From the NCBI RefSeq assembly GCF_002355655.1, contig NZ_AP017569.1:2232001-2296000 (forward strand): a stretch of 64,000 nt of DNA, in the 5' to 3' direction. This stretch comes from Halorubrum trapanicum. GTDB lineage: Archaea; Halobacteriota; Halobacteria; Halobacteriales; Haloferacaceae. Under the pieces are notes generated by a model, which saw only the letters and a program-made list of their open reading frames with translations, did not search any database and was not told the origin of the DNA. A program made the translations under genes and the position numbers. This document shows, in pieces, positions 8,653-18,373 of the stretch. The number at the start of each line of letters is the position of its first letter. Within the stretch, counting starts at the first letter, position 1.

Positions 8653-9174
8653 TTACAGCTTCTCGGACGGTCCCGTGTACCCGCTCGGAAGCGCTGAGCC
8701 GCGACCGGTGAACAGGCGCTCGAACCGCTCGATGCGCTCCAACACGTAGCTGAGCGCCGCCGTGAGCGAGTCCGCGCCGATGGACAGCAGGTGGCGCGCG
8801 CCCTTCGTGCGGTCGGCGTGGTAGAAGCTGATCTCGCCTTCCGGCTCGGTGTTCCGCTCCGGCATCACCACCAGGTCCTGTCTGCTGGGGTCGTGCCGGA
8901 AGACGAGGACGTCGGTGAGCGAGTCGGTCCCGTAGGTGACCACGTCGTGGCGGACGCTCCACTTCTCCGGCGTCTCCTCGGCGAGCGCGTCCGTATCGAC
9001 GACGTTCCGCATGGTCGTCGCCGTCGAGACGCGCTCCAGTCCGGACCCGCGTCGCTCCCGAAGCCACGCGAGGATCCGCTCGACGACGTCGCGGAGGCCG
9101 TCGGGGCCGGCGAACCGACCGGCCGACCGCTCCGCCGGCAGCGACCCCCGCGTCACTTCGGTTCGCTCTCCCAT
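8653..9174 (-). CDS. Conserved haloarchaeal protein of unknown function
   Basis: 173 aa, soluble, with no signal peptide or membrane segment. The central part alternates beta strands (HDVVTYGTDSLTDVLVFRHD, DLVVMPERN, EISFYHADRTKGARHLL), and a helix (SLTAALSYVLERIERFERLF) follows. I recognise no catalytic motif or family. A TATA-like CTATTAACA about 27 nt upstream of the ATG (near 9200, minus strand) supports this start and a leaderless transcript. It converges with the MscS gene. It lies next to mutL but has its own promoter, so it is probably not part of the mismatch-repair operon. Confidence 0.7.
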   Translation of the reverse strand: MGERTEVTRGSLPAERSAGRFAGPDGLRDVVERILAWLRERRGSGLERVSTATTMRNVVDTDALAEETPEKWSVRHDVVTYGTDSLTDVLVFRHDPSRQDLVVMPERNTEPEGEISFYHADRTKGARHLLSIGADSLTAALSYVLERIERFERLFTGRGSALPSGYTGPSEKL

Positions 9175-9278
9175 GCGAGAACCCCCGTCCTCATCGTGTT
9201 AATAGGTACCGGTCGGGACCCTCACCCGTTTCGCCGTCGAGCCAGCGGTTCCCGGCCCGACGGCGCCCGATCCGCGGC

Positions 9279-11084
9279 TCACCGGTCCCGGCCGAACCCG
9301 CCCGCGAACGTCGCCTCGTCGACGGCGAGAACGGTCGGCCGTCCGTGCGGGCAGGCGTACGGGCGGTCGCACTCCCCGAGGCGGTCGAGCAGGTCACGGA
9401 GGTCGGCGTCGGCGAGGTCGTCGAAGTCGCCGCGCTTCAGCGACGGGTGACACGCGAGGTCAGCGAGCAGGTCGTCGCGCGCGTCCCGCGCCGCGCCGCG
9501 GCCGGTGTCCGACCCCGACAGCGCCGCGAGCGCGTCGCGGAACGCGTCCGCGTCCGCCGTCCGGCCGAACGGCGCGGGGACGGTCCGCAGCCGGCGCGTG
9601 CCGCCGCCGAACGCCTCGGTCTCGAAGCCGAGCGCGGCGAGGTCGTCCGCGTGCGCCCTCGCGGCCGCGGCCTCGTCGGTCGACAGCGAGACGGTCGCCG
9701 GCGGGTCGAGCGCCGCGGTCGGCACCGGGTCGCCGTCGAACGCCCGGGCGAGGCGCTCGTAGTTCACCCGCTCGTGGGCGGCGTGGCCGTCGATCACGAG
9801 CAGTTCGTCGCCGGCCTCGACGAGGACGTAGAGGTCGCGGAAGACGCCGACCGGCTCGGCGTCCGCGAACGCTCCGGGACGCGACCCGTCGCCCTCGCCG
9901 ACGGGGTCGAGCGCGGAGCCGAGGTCGGTGTCGACGTCCGCGGAGCGCCGGAGGTCCGCGCCCGTGAGCGCGTCCTCGACCACGGAGGCGACCGCCTCGG
10001 CGACCGCGTCGGCGTCGCGGAGCCCGACCTCGCGCTTCGTCGGGTGGACGTTCGGGTCGACCCGGGCGGGCGGGAGCGAGACGTCGACCGCCGCGACCGG
10101 CTCGCGGCCGTCCGGGAGGAGCCTGCCGTAGCCGTCGCGGACCGCGGCCGCGAGCCGGTCGTTCCGGACCGGGCGCCCGTTCACCGAGACGCGGACGTGG
10201 TCGCGGGCGGCGCGGGTCACGGACGGGTACGCCAGCGCGCCCGAGACGCCGACGTCGACGAGGGGCGCGTCGCGCTCGCCGGCCGCCCCCGCGTCGACGC
10301 TCGCGTCGACGGTCGTCGACCGGCTCGCCGTGTCGCGGTCGTACACGGCGAGGAGGGCGTCCGTGCGGTCGGTCCCGGGGGTCGACAGCGTCGCCGACCC
10401 GTCGTGGTCGAGCGAGAACGCGACCGAGGGGTTCGCCAGCGCGTAGTCGGCGACGAGCGAGGAGATCCGCGCGAACTCGGCGTCCGCGCCCGCGAGCGAC
10501 TCGCGGCGTGCCGGCCGGGTCGCGAAGATGTCCTCGACCACGACCGTCGTGCCGCGGGCGCGGCCGGCGGGCTCGACGGTGGGGTCCTGCCCGTCGACGA
10601 CGACCCGCGTGCCGACCCCGTCGCCGGGGCTCGTCACGAGTTCGAGGCGGGCGGCCTCCGCGATCGCCGCGAGCGCCTCGCCGCGGAAGCCGAGCGACGC
10701 GACGCCGACCGGGTCGCCGTCGGGCGCCAGCTTGCTCGTCGCGTGCCGCTCGACGGCGCGGGCCGCGTCCTCGCGGGCCATCCCGCGGCCGTCGTCCGCG
10801 ACGCGGATCCTGTCGGTGCCGTCGCCGTCGACGGCGATCTCGATCCGCGAGGCGCCCGCGTCGAGCGCGTTGTCGACGAGTTCTCCCACGACTCTCGCCG
10901 GCCGAGTGACGACCTCGCCGGCCGCGATCCGGTCGACCGTCTCCCGATCGAGCCGCCGGACGCGCCCCTCGCTCTCGTCCGGGTCGCCGCGGGTCTCGGC
11001 GGCGTCCTCAGTTGCGTCTCCGCGGGCGCCGGTGGCGTCCCCCGTTGTGGACGCGCCGGGATCGCGGTCTCGCTCACCCGTCAT
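9279..11084 (-). CDS. mutL: DNA mismatch repair protein MutL (endonuclease-type C-terminus)
   Basis: 601 aa. The N-terminal GHKL ATPase is intact: [26 protein letters not shown], and [11 protein letters not shown]. The transducer region contains [11 protein letters not shown] and HPTKREVGL. The C-terminal dimerisation domain keeps endonuclease-type motifs: [12 protein letters not shown] (canonical DQHAxxExxxxE with Gln replaced by Gly), [10 protein letters not shown], and CPHGRP. MutL couples MutS mismatch recognition to strand incision. The ATG overlaps the end of mutS by 11 nt, so the two are translated as one operon. An acidic linker of about 100 residues separates the two halves, which is common in haloarchaea. 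Confidence 0.95.
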   Translation of the reverse strand: MTGERDRDPGASTTGDATGARGDATEDAAETRGDPDESEGRVRRLDRETVDRIAAGEVVTRPARVVGELVDNALDAGASRIEIAVDGDGTDRIRVADDGRGMAREDAARAVERHATSKLAPDGDPVGVASLGFRGEALAAIAEAARLELVTSPGDGVGTRVVVDGQDPTVEPAGRARGTTVVVEDIFATRPARRESLAGADAEFARISSLVADYALANPSVAFSLDHDGSATLSTPGTDRTDALLAVYDRDTASRSTTVDASVDAGAAGERDAPLVDVGVSGALAYPSVTRAARDHVRVSVNGRPVRNDRLAAAVRDGYGRLLPDGREPVAAVDVSLPPARVDPNVHPTKREVGLRDADAVAEAVASVVEDALTGADLRRSADVDTDLGSALDPVGEGDGSRPGAFADAEPVGVFRDLYVLVEAGDELLVIDGHAAHERVNYERLARAFDGDPVPTAALDPPATVSLSTDEAAAARAHADDLAALGFETEAFGGGTRRLRTVPAPFGRTADADAFRDALAALSGSDTGRGAARDARDDLLADLACHPSLKRGDFDDLADADLRDLLDRLGECDRPYACPHGRPTVLAVDEATFAGGFGRDR

Positions 11085-13989
11085 CGTCGATCTTCGACTG
11101 GAGGTCGTGGAGTGCGTTCAGCGCCTCGATCGGCGTCATCCGGGCGAGGTCGAGGTCGCGGAGTTCCGCGGCGAGGTCCGGGGGCGCCCCGGCGGCGGCC
11201 TCTCCATCGGCCTCGTTCGTCGGTCGCGTGCGGTCGCTCTCGGGGGGACCGGTCGGTGAGTCGCCCGCCTCCGGACCCCCCTCGTCTCGCTCCGCCGACG
11301 CCTCCTCCGCGAGGAACTCCCGCAGCGACGCGTCGCCGTCGGGGTCCGCGTCGTCGGGCATCTCCTCGTCCGTCGCCCCCTCCGAACCGGTCTCTGTCCG
11401 GCCCGCCTTCCGGTCCCTGTCCGCCTCCTCCGCGGCGACGAGGTCGCGGGCGCGCTCGACGACCGGGGCGGGAACCCCGGCGAGCTCCGCGACCTCGACG
11501 CCGTACGACGACGAGGAGGCGCCGGGGACGACCCGGTGGAGGAACGTCACGTCGCCGTCCTCGCGGGTGGCGGTAAAGTGGAGGTTGAAGACGCGCTCGC
11601 GCTCGTCGGCGAGGTCGGTGAGCCCGTGGTAGTGGGTGGCGAACAGCGCTGTCGCGCCGAGCTCGTCGTGGAGGAACTCGGCGGCCGCGCGGGCGATGGC
11701 GCGGCCGTCGGTGGTGGCGGTCCCCCTGCCGACCTCGTCGAGCAGGACGAGCGAGTCGGAATCCGCGTCGTGGAGGATCTCCGTCAGCTCGCTCATCTCG
11801 CGCATGAACGTCGACTGGCCGCCGGCGATGTCGTCGGAGGCGCCGACGCGTGTGAACAGCCGGTCGAAGACGGGGAGCGTGGCGGCCTGCGCGGGGACGA
11901 ACGAGCCGGTCTGCGCCAGCACGACCGCGAGCGCGACAGACCGCATGTACGTCGACTTCCCGCTCATGTTCGGCCCCGTGATCACGGCGACCGAGCCGCG
12001 CGGGAGGTCCGCGTCGTTCGGGACGAACGACTCCTCGGTCCGCTCGACGACCGGGTGTCTGCCGCCTTCGATTTCGATGCCTGCGGAGGGATCTCCGGTC
12101 CCGTCGTCGTCGACGTCGTCACCCCCCTCGCGCAGCTCCGGGCGGACGTAGTCGCGCTCGACCGCGACCGCGGCGAGCGACGCGAGCGCGTCGAGCTCGG
12201 CGAGCGCGTCCGCGAGCCCCTGGATCCGCTCGGTCTCGCTTGCGACGCGGTCGCGGACGTCGACGAACAGCTCGTACTCCAAGGCGTCCGCGCGCTCGGC
12301 GGCGCCGACGATCTCCTCCTCGCGCTCCTTCAGCTCCGGCGTGACGTAGCGCTCGCTGTTCTTCAGCGTCTGTCGGCGCCGGTAGTCGTCGGGGACCTTC
12401 TCGACGTTGGCGTCGGTCACCTCGATGTAGTAGCCGTGGACCTGGTTGTGACCGACCGACAGCGAGTCGATCCCGGTGCGCTCGCGCTCGCTCGCCTCCA
12501 GGTCCGCGACCCACTCGCGCCCCTCGCGCTCGGTCGCGCGGAGGTCGTCGAGGTCGTCGTCGAACCCCTCGCGGATCACGCCGCCCTCCGTGATCTCTTG
12601 GGGCGGGTCGGTCGCGATCGCCCCGTCGATCAGCTCGCGGACCTCGGTCAGCTCGTCGAGCCGGTCGCGGAGGTCGCGGAGGTGGTCGGTTTGAGGGAGC
12701 GCGGGGTCGCCCTCGTCGGCGGCGTCCGTCGCGTCGGCCCCGTCGCCGTCCACCCTCTCCGCCCCCGCGAGCGTCGCCTTCAGCTCCGGGACGACCGCGA
12801 GCGTCCGGCCGAGCGAGCGGAGGTCACGGGCGTCCGCGCGGCCCCGCGAGACGCGGCTCACCAGCCGTTCGAGGTCGTAAGCGGTCGAAAGGGCGTCGGC
12901 GACCCCCTCTCGCGCGAGGCTCCGGTCCGCCAGCTCGCCGACGGCGTCGTGGCGGCTCCGGATCGCGTCGGCGTCGACGAGCGGGCGACGGAGCCAGCGC
13001 TCTAAGCAGCGGCGGCCGAGCGCGCAGTTCGTCTCGTCGAGGACGTCGAAGAGCGTGTCGCTCGCGCCGAGCCCGCGGTTCTCGAACAGCTCCAGGCTGC
13101 GCTGGGCCGCCGCGTCGAGCCGAAGGCGGTCGCGGGGGTCGTACCGTCGGATTCTGGTGACGTACGCGAGCGGCCCGTCGTCGCCCTGCGTGTACTCGGC
13201 GTACGCGAGGACGGCGCCCGCAGCCCGCAGCTCCGCGTCGGACTCGAACCGACGCTCCGGCGCCGGGAGGTACGGCTCTAAGCGCTCGGTCGCCGTCCGG
13301 CGGTCGAAGGCGCCCGCGCCGTAGTCGTGTGTCGTCCACCCCCGCTCCGCGTCCGGGGGGTCGAAGTCGGGCGCGTCCGGGCCGGCGATGAGTTCCGCCG
13401 GGGCGACCCGGTCCAGTTCGCCCGCGACCGCGTCCCGGTCGCCGGACGTGACGAGGCACTCGCCCGTGGAGACGTCGACGGCGGCGAGGCCGACGGTCCC
13501 TGCGGAGGTCGCCTCGTCGCCCGTCCCGCTCTCAGCGTCGGCCGCGACCGCGGCCACGTAGTTCGTCGTCCCGGATTCGAGGAGGTCGTCCTCGACGACG
13601 GTGCCGGGCGTGATCACCTCGGTGACGGCGCGGTCGACGAGACCGGACGCCTGCTCTGCGTCCTCGACCTGGTCGCCGAGCGCGACGCGGTAGCCCGCGT
13701 CGAGCAGGGATTCGAGGTACGGCGCGGCGTTGTCGATGGGGATCCCGGCCATCGGGTAGTCGCCGGTCGAGTCGGAGCGCTCCGTCAGCGTCACCTCGCA
13801 GACGCGGGCCACTGTCTCGGCCGCCTCGCAGAACGCCTCGTAGAAGTCGCCGACCTGGAACAGCACCAGGGCGTCCTCGTGGGCGGCACAGAGGTCGGCG
13901 TACTGCGAGAGCATCGGTGTGAGCTCCTCGCGGGCGGCCGCGATCCCGGGCGGCAGCCCGGTCGCCGTCTCTCGGTCCGCCGGTTCCAT
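11074..13989 (-). CDS. mutS: DNA mismatch repair protein MutS
   Basis: 971 aa, somewhat longer than bacterial MutS (about 850). The mismatch-binding domain I has [17 protein letters not shown], matching the canonical FF-x-E loop region. Lever and clamp domains follow. The ATPase has Walker [10 protein letters not shown], Walker [13 protein letters not shown] and the [10 protein letters not shown] signature. An Asp/Glu-rich insertion of about 110 residues near the C-terminus (after [10 protein letters not shown]) explains the extra length, before the final helix-turn-helix ([17 protein letters not shown]). Start MEPADRE at 13989; an ATG nine codons upstream adds only a weak leader. First gene of the mutSL operon. 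Confidence 0.95.
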   Translation of the reverse strand: MEPADRETATGLPPGIAAAREELTPMLSQYADLCAAHEDALVLFQVGDFYEAFCEAAETVARVCEVTLTERSDSTGDYPMAGIPIDNAAPYLESLLDAGYRVALGDQVEDAEQASGLVDRAVTEVITPGTVVEDDLLESGTTNYVAAVAADAESGTGDEATSAGTVGLAAVDVSTGECLVTSGDRDAVAGELDRVAPAELIAGPDAPDFDPPDAERGWTTHDYGAGAFDRRTATERLEPYLPAPERRFESDAELRAAGAVLAYAEYTQGDDGPLAYVTRIRRYDPRDRLRLDAAAQRSLELFENRGLGASDTLFDVLDETNCALGRRCLERWLRRPLVDADAIRSRHDAVGELADRSLAREGVADALSTAYDLERLVSRVSRGRADARDLRSLGRTLAVVPELKATLAGAERVDGDGADATDAADEGDPALPQTDHLRDLRDRLDELTEVRELIDGAIATDPPQEITEGGVIREGFDDDLDDLRATEREGREWVADLEASERERTGIDSLSVGHNQVHGYYIEVTDANVEKVPDDYRRRQTLKNSERYVTPELKEREEEIVGAAERADALEYELFVDVRDRVASETERIQGLADALAELDALASLAAVAVERDYVRPELREGGDDVDDDGTGDPSAGIEIEGGRHPVVERTEESFVPNDADLPRGSVAVITGPNMSGKSTYMRSVALAVVLAQTGSFVPAQAATLPVFDRLFTRVGASDDIAGGQSTFMREMSELTEILHDADSDSLVLLDEVGRGTATTDGRAIARAAAEFLHDELGATALFATHYHGLTDLADERERVFNLHFTATREDGDVTFLHRVVPGASSSSYGVEVAELAGVPAPVVERARDLVAAEEADRDRKAGRTETGSEGATDEEMPDDADPDGDASLREFLAEEASAERDEGGPEAGDSPTGPPESDRTRPTNEADGEAAAGAPPDLAAELRDLDLARMTPIEALNALHDLQSKIDDDG

Positions 13990-14102
13990 ACCCCGTATCC
14001 GGGCGGCCGCGGGCATAAACGGTACGGAGGCGGCGGCGGGAAGTGGAGTGGGTCTCGCAGGGACGGCGAGACCCTTACGGTCCTCCGCCTCCGAATACGG
14101 CC

Positions 14103-14672
14103 GTGACGAACCGAACGATCGTCGTGGGGCTCGCCGGGGCGTTCGTCGGCATGACGGCGCTGCTCCTGATCGGCGGGATCGTCCTCCACCCGATCGCGCT
14201 CGCGCTGGCGGTGCCGTTCGGCGCCGTCTCCTACTTCCTCTGGTACCACGCCAGCGGGCGCCTCCACGACCAGGCCCGGCGGTCCGCCGAGCAGGCGGGA
14301 CCGACGGAGCGCGAACGGGCCAGGCAGCGCGCCCGCGCCGAGGCCAACCGGGAGCGCGCGTACCGCGCCGCCGGCGACGGCGGTCGGAGCGCGAGCGGGC
14401 GACGTGACGGCGCTCGCGGACCCGGAGGGCGGTTCGGGCCCGGCGGCCCCGGCGCGTCCGGAGCCGGTGACCCCCGCGACAGGGCCCCCGCAGCCGACCG
14501 CATGACCGAGCGCGAGGCGTACGAGACGCTCGGGCTCGACCGGACGGCGGACGGCGAGACGGTCCGGCGGCGCTACCGCGAGCGCGCGAAGCGGCTCCAC
14601 CCGGACGGCGAGGACGGCGACGAGGAGGCGTTCAAGCGGCTCAACGAGGCGTACGAGGTCCTCAAGGAATAG
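14103..14672 (+). CDS. Membrane-anchored J-domain protein
   Basis: 189 aa from a GTG start. Two hydrophobic segments (residues 5-25 and 28-47) anchor the N-terminus. A Gly/Arg/Ala-rich linker follows, and a C-terminal J domain (about 135-189) contains [20 protein letters not shown], the essential HPD in RLHPDGED, and [14 protein letters not shown] domains stimulate Hsp70 (DnaK) ATPase, so this protein probably recruits DnaK to the inner face of the membrane. It lacks the G/F, zinc and client-binding domains of DnaJ. The last codons are the first unit of a 31-bp tandem repeat that continues beyond the stop. Confidence 0.85.
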   Translation: MTNRTIVVGLAGAFVGMTALLLIGGIVLHPIALALAVPFGAVSYFLWYHASGRLHDQARRSAEQAGPTERERARQRARAEANRERAYRAAGDGGRSASGRRDGARGPGGRFGPGGPGASGAGDPRDRAPAADRMTEREAYETLGLDRTADGETVRRRYRERAKRLHPDGEDGDEEAFKRLNEAYEVLKE

Positions 14673-14737
14673 CGCAGAGCCGTACGAGGTCCTGAAAGAG
14701 TAGCGCGGAGCCGTACGAGGTTCCGAAGGGCAAGGCG
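14651..14737. repeat. 31-bp tandem repeat spanning the J-domain gene stop codon
   Basis: Units start at 14651, 14682 and 14713, exactly 31 bp apart. Each begins GTACGAGGTYC. Units 1 and 2 differ at a few positions; unit 3 is truncated and more diverged. Unit 1 encodes the last residues (YEVLKE) and stop of the J-domain protein. Because 31 is not a multiple of three, the later units cannot extend the reading frame. They end just before the 3' end of mobA on the other strand. Confidence 0.85.
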
Positions 14738-14742
14738 ACGAT

Positions 14743-15423
14743 TCACTCCGCGTCGACCGCGGCGGCGATAGCCCGCTCGGCGTCGTCCCGCTCTTCCCGC
14801 GTGTTGACGTTCGTGAAGGTGCGCTCGGTCGTCAAAGACCGGATCTCCTCGTCGCCGACGACGACCTCGTCGACTCGGTCCACGAGCGCGAGCACCTTCC
14901 GCTCGCCGCGGTCGAGCGCGCGGTCGCAGGCGGTCGCGGCCGGTTCGGTCGCGTACGCCGCCTGCGTCGTCTGGTACCAGCGGTCCTCCAGCCGCGGGAC
15001 CGCGGCCTCGGCGTCCGCGGCCGCCTCGCGGAGGTGGTCGAGGAAGCTTGGGTCGACGAACGGCATGTCGCAGGCGACGACGACCGCGTACCGGTCGGTC
15101 GCGGCCCGGCACGCGTTCCGGATCCCGGCCAGCGGCCCGAGGTCGGGCTCGTCGTCGAGCGCCCAGCGGACGGGGAGCGGGACCCCGGCCAGCGCCTCGG
15201 CGATCGCCTCGCGCTGGTCGGGCCGGCAGTTGACGACGAGCTCGTCGACGACGGGGTCGTCGCCGCTCGCGCGGTCGGCGCCGGGCGGGACCGGGTCGTC
15301 GTCGCCCGCGAGCCGGTCCGCGACCCGGCGGATCATCGGCACGCCGGCGAGCTCGGCGACGGCCTTGTCCGCGTCGCCGAAGCGCGTCGAGCGGCCGCCT
15401 GCGAGGATGGCTCCGGTGGTCAC
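14743..15423 (-). CDS. mobA: Molybdenum cofactor guanylyltransferase MobA
   Basis: 226 aa from a GTG start ([16 protein letters not shown]). The N-terminal nucleotide-binding signature [20 protein letters not shown] has the Lys that contacts GTP. Other family marks are [12 protein letters not shown] and the Mg-binding [11 protein letters not shown]. MobA transfers GMP to molybdopterin to form the guanine dinucleotide cofactor used by DMSO-reductase-type enzymes. An acidic, Pro-rich insertion (about residues 45-60) is typical of halophile proteins. It is divergent from pdxS with a 133-nt spacer. The GTG is preferred because it starts directly at the conserved motif. Confidence 0.9.
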   Translation of the reverse strand: MTTGAILAGGRSTRFGDADKAVAELAGVPMIRRVADRLAGDDDPVPPGADRASGDDPVVDELVVNCRPDQREAIAEALAGVPLPVRWALDDEPDLGPLAGIRNACRAATDRYAVVVACDMPFVDPSFLDHLREAAADAEAAVPRLEDRWYQTTQAAYATEPAATACDRALDRGERKVLALVDRVDEVVVGDEEIRSLTTERTFTNVNTREERDDAERAIAAAVDAE

Positions 15424-15556
15424 GGGAGCAAGTTTGACAGGGAGGGACTTCGCGGTTGCGGTGGGGCCACGCGCGGCGCTCGGGCGCCCCCCGAACGACG
15501 CTCTCGCCCGCCTATCCGCCCGAAAGCGACCCGTTAAGTGGCCGGCGACCCAACCG

Positions 15557-16471
15557 ATGTCCATGCCAGAGGCCACGGATCTCGAGGAGCTGAAGCGGGG
15601 GACCGAGCTGGTCAAGCGCGGCTTCGCGCAGATGCAGAAGGGCGGCGTGATCATGGACGTCGTCAACCGCGAGCAGGCCCGCATCGCGGAGGACGCCGGC
15701 GCGGTCGCGGTGATGGTGCTCGAACACGTCCCGGCCGACATCCGGAAGCGCGGCGGCGTCGCGCGGATGCCCGACCCCGAGCGCGTCCCCGAGATCATCG
15801 ACGAGGTGTCGATCCCGGTGATGGGGAAATCGCGGATCGGCCACCGCAAGGAGGCGGAGATATTGGAGGCGCTCGGCGTCGACATGATCGACGAGTCCGA
15901 GGTGCTGACGCCCGCCGACGACGAGTACCACACCGACAAGCGCGACTTCACGTCGCCGTTCGTCTGCGGCGCCCGGAACCTCCCCGAGGCGCTCCGCCGC
16001 ATCCGCGAGGGCGCGGCGATGATCCGGACGAAGGGCGAGGCCGGCACGGGCGACGTGAACCAGGCCGTCAAACACCAGCGCACGATCAAAAACCAGATCC
16101 GGACACTCTCCGGCCTCAACCACGAGGAGCGCGAGAAGTGGGCCCGCGAGCACGGCGCCCCGCGCGACCTGGTCCACGAGACCGCCGAGGCCGAGCGCCT
16201 GCCCGTCGTCAACTTCGCGGCCGGCGGCATCGCGACGCCCGCCGACGCCGCACTGATGATGTACCACGGCTGCGACGGCATCTTCGTCGGCTCCGGCATC
16301 TTCGGCGCGGAGGACCCCGAGGCGATGGGCACCGCCATCGTCGAGGCCGTCAACAACTGGGACGACCCCGAGGAGCTCGCCCGGATCGCGAGCGGCACCG
16401 GGAAGGGGATGAAGGGCCAGTCCAACGAGGACATGGAAGAAGAGGAGAAGCTCCAGGGCCGCGGCGTTTAA
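15557..16471 (+). CDS. pdxS: Pyridoxal 5'-phosphate synthase lyase subunit PdxS
   Basis: 304 aa TIM-barrel enzyme. Conserved stretches include [44 protein letters not shown] (Lys that forms the Schiff base with the pentose phosphate) and [13 protein letters not shown] (second Lys and phosphate loop), then [19 protein letters not shown]. It makes PLP from ribose 5-phosphate, glyceraldehyde 3-phosphate and ammonia supplied by PdxT. No pdxT is adjacent. A GTTAAG box about 20 nt before the ATG suggests a nearly leaderless transcript. Repeat copy 2 starts 28 nt after the stop codon. Confidence 0.96.
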   Translation: MSMPEATDLEELKRGTELVKRGFAQMQKGGVIMDVVNREQARIAEDAGAVAVMVLEHVPADIRKRGGVARMPDPERVPEIIDEVSIPVMGKSRIGHRKEAEILEALGVDMIDESEVLTPADDEYHTDKRDFTSPFVCGARNLPEALRRIREGAAMIRTKGEAGTGDVNQAVKHQRTIKNQIRTLSGLNHEEREKWAREHGAPRDLVHETAEAERLPVVNFAAGGIATPADAALMMYHGCDGIFVGSGIFGAEDPEAMGTAIVEAVNNWDDPEELARIASGTGKGMKGQSNEDMEEEEKLQGRGV

Positions 16472-16499
16472 ATAGGTCTTTTCCGCAGCGCGGCGACTT

Positions 16500-16859
16500 C
16501 TTATAAATGAAACTGCGGTGGCGCGCCCCGGTGAGCGGCCGCCACCGGCGGCCGCGAACCGCGAGGGACCGAAGGTCCCTCTGGCAGCCGGCGGCAAAGC
16601 CGCCGGCGACGACGGTGCGAGGGAGTCGGTCGCCCGGAGCGAAGCGGAGGGCGACCGACGAGGTTGGGGAGGTGTGAGGTGCGGTGCTGTGCGGGGCGGG
16701 GCGGGACTCAAAGGGGCAGTCGCGAGGACGAAGCACGGCGACGCAAGCACCACAAGGAGCGAGTGGAACGAGCGACTGAGGAGCGCAGCGAGCCGCGCGA
16801 GTCCTCGCGACTGGGGCTTTGGAGGCACTCGCCGCCGATCCGAGTCAACGATTTATAAA
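16500..16859 (+). repeat. TATA-bounded structured intergenic element, copy 2
   Basis: Forward orientation, between the convergent 3' ends of pdxS (28 nt away) and the next membrane protein gene (13 nt away). It starts CTTATAAATG and ends ATTTATAAA (16851-16859). Stem C pairs 16717-16729 with 16801-16813 (13 bp, ending GGAC/GTCC, where copy 1 has GGGCGG/CCGCCC). Stem B has arms GTCGCCC/GGGCGAC around a GGAGCGAAGCGGA loop. The outer hairpin has GCGGCCGCC/GGCGGCCGC. It carries an extra segment of about 45 bp beyond the outer hairpin compared with copy 1. A second AT box (GTTTAAATAG, 16466-16475) overlaps the pdxS stop. Confidence 0.85.
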
Positions 16860-16872
16860 CGAACGACTGAGC

Positions 16873-17349
16873 TTATCGAGACTCGCTCGTTCGCGTCGAC
16901 AGTCGACTGATAGCCGCTCCGACCCCGTACCCGACCACCCCGATCACGACCGCGAACAGCAGTCCGTATTTAAATCCGTACTCGATCCCGCCGAGCAGTT
17001 CGCCGCGCGCGGATTCGTACCCGTACCCCAACATCCGCGGGTGATTGTACCGCGTCGATCCCGCCCAGCTCCCTGTGAGATAGCCGACGAACGGCGGGAA
17101 CGCGAACCACCAGCACCCGACGAGCCACAGCGAGCCGACGGTCGGGACGAGGCCCGCACCCGCGGATCCCGCGGCGACTGCGATCCCGAGCGTCACCGCG
17201 ATCCACCAGAGAGAGATTCCGACGTCCAACCCGAGCGCAAATCCGAGGGAAGCGAGCAGGAGGAGGCCGACCACCGCCAGCGCGAGCAGTCCCCTCGCCG
17301 GAGAGGCGCCGACGACGTGCGGAGAGGAGCGCACACTTTCGAGGACCAT
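16873..17349 (-). CDS. Small membrane protein of unknown function
   Basis: 158 aa with four hydrophobic segments (about residues 20-38, 43-63, 70-90 and 125-147). The loop GSWAGSTRYNHPRMLGYGYE contains the only conspicuous polar motif. No family is recognised; small proteins of this shape are common in haloarchaea. The start at 17349 is preferred over an ATG nine codons upstream, because TTTTGCG about 25 nt before 17349 looks like a leaderless promoter and would lie downstream of the alternative start. It converges with repeat copy 2. Confidence 0.65.
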   Translation of the reverse strand: MVLESVRSSPHVVGASPARGLLALAVVGLLLLASLGFALGLDVGISLWWIAVTLGIAVAAGSAGAGLVPTVGSLWLVGCWWFAFPPFVGYLTGSWAGSTRYNHPRMLGYGYESARGELLGGIEYGFKYGLLFAVVIGVVGYGVGAAISRLSTRTSESR

Positions 17350-17447
17350 GCCCGGCAGGTGCGTCGCCGCGCGCAAAATTCGTTTCGGGGCTCAGGAGTC
17401 AACCGGGCCACAGCGAGGGCGGTCGACGAAGTCGACGAAAACGGCGC

Positions 17448-17855
17448 TCACCGCTCGTCGTCGTCGTACACCCACGCACCGACGACCTCCTCGTCGCCGT
17501 CGCGACGCCAGCGGACGGTCACGAGGTCCGGGAACCGGATCGGTATCCGCAGCGTCTCCCCGTTGATCGCGTCGTCGGGTCCGAGGTCGTCGTCCAACTC
17601 GGCCCACGCGACGGTGTCGTTCTCGCCGGCCTCGTAGTCCACGCTGACGTTCGTGACGAACACGTCCCCGGCGCGGAGGCGCTCCGTCCCGCCCGTGTGT
17701 TCGATGTCCAGAAAACTCGCCACGTCATCCGCGCCGTGGTACTCGAACTCGAAGCAGGCGAGTTCCTCGCAGGTCGTCAGTTCGCGGTACCAGATGCCGC
17801 CGAACCCGACCGCGCCCGCGCCGAGGAGGAGGACGGCCCGCCGCTTGGGGGACAT
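17448..17855 (-). CDS. Small secreted or anchored protein with pilin-like beta domain
   Basis: 135 aa. It starts MSPKRRAVLLLGAGAVGFGG: a basic N-terminus, then one hydrophobic segment that could be a signal or anchor. The domain after residue 30 (CFEFEYHGADDVASF, IEHTGGTERLRAGDVFV) follows the strand pattern of the beta domain in archaeal type IV pilin-like proteins, with the IxHxGG element. A true pilin signal before the hydrophobic stretch is not obvious, so I do not call it a pilin. TATTTATC about 24 nt upstream supports this start and a leaderless mRNA. Repeat copy 3 begins about 50 nt upstream. Confidence 0.6.
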   Translation of the reverse strand: MSPKRRAVLLLGAGAVGFGGIWYRELTTCEELACFEFEYHGADDVASFLDIEHTGGTERLRAGDVFVTNVSVDYEAGENDTVAWAELDDDLGPDDAINGETLRIPIRFPDLVTVRWRRDGDEEVVGAWVYDDDER

Positions 17856-17906
17856 GGTTAGCGTCGCGGCGCGGCGATAAATAGGCGTTTGGCTGAGTCG
17901 TTGTAT

Positions 17907-18337
17907 CTTATAAATGGATAACTGTGGATCGGCGGAGAACATCACCAAAGCCCCAGCCGCGAGGCGGGCGCACGCTCGCTGCGCGCCTCACTCGGTCGCT
18001 CACTCTGTTCGCTCCCTCGTTGCGGTGCTTACGTCGCCTGCGCCCGCCTCGCGGCTGCCCCTTTGAGTCCCGCCCCTCCGGAAGACGGTCCTGCTCGCTC
18101 ACTCCGTTCGCTGCGCGGGCTGCGACTTCCGTGCTCCCGCTCGCTTCGTCGCCGGCGCTTTGCGCCGGCTGCCAGAGGAACCTTCGGTCCCTCCCTGCTC
18201 GCGGGAACGCACAGCACCCAGCCTCGCGCCTCCCCAGCCTCGTCGGTGGCCCTCCGCTTCGCTCCGGGCCACCGACTCCCTCGCGGTCGGCTCGCGCCCT
18301 CCGGGCGCTCGCCGGCGCGCCGGTCGGCTTTTAAATA
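17907..18337 (-). repeat. TATA-bounded structured intergenic element, copy 3
   Basis: Reverse orientation. Left boundary CTTATAAAT (17907-17915), right boundary TTTTAAAT (18329-18336). Stem C pairs 17954-17972 with 18039-18057, 19 bp with no mismatch. It uses C:G where copy 1 has T:A at the fourth pair, and GCGGGC/GCCCGC further in. Stem B is GGTGGCCC/GGGCCACC with loop TCCGCTTCGCTCC. The copy is longer than most because of an extra segment of about 90 bp between stems C and B. It lies between the ABC permease stop codon (36 nt away) and the start of the pilin-like gene, so here it is upstream of a gene on the same strand. Confidence 0.82.
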
Positions 18338-18373
18338 GTCGAGACGGTTCGGATCATCGGCCACCCCACAGAA

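Noticed and set aside
9345..11576. 743-codon open frame antisense to mutL and mutS
   Set aside because: A GC-skew shadow: Arg/Val-rich with no domain, covered by two well-supported genes on the other strand.
17448..17855. Calling the small beta-domain protein a type IV pilin
   Set aside because: The beta domain is similar, but the required prepilin cleavage motif before the hydrophobic segment is not evident.
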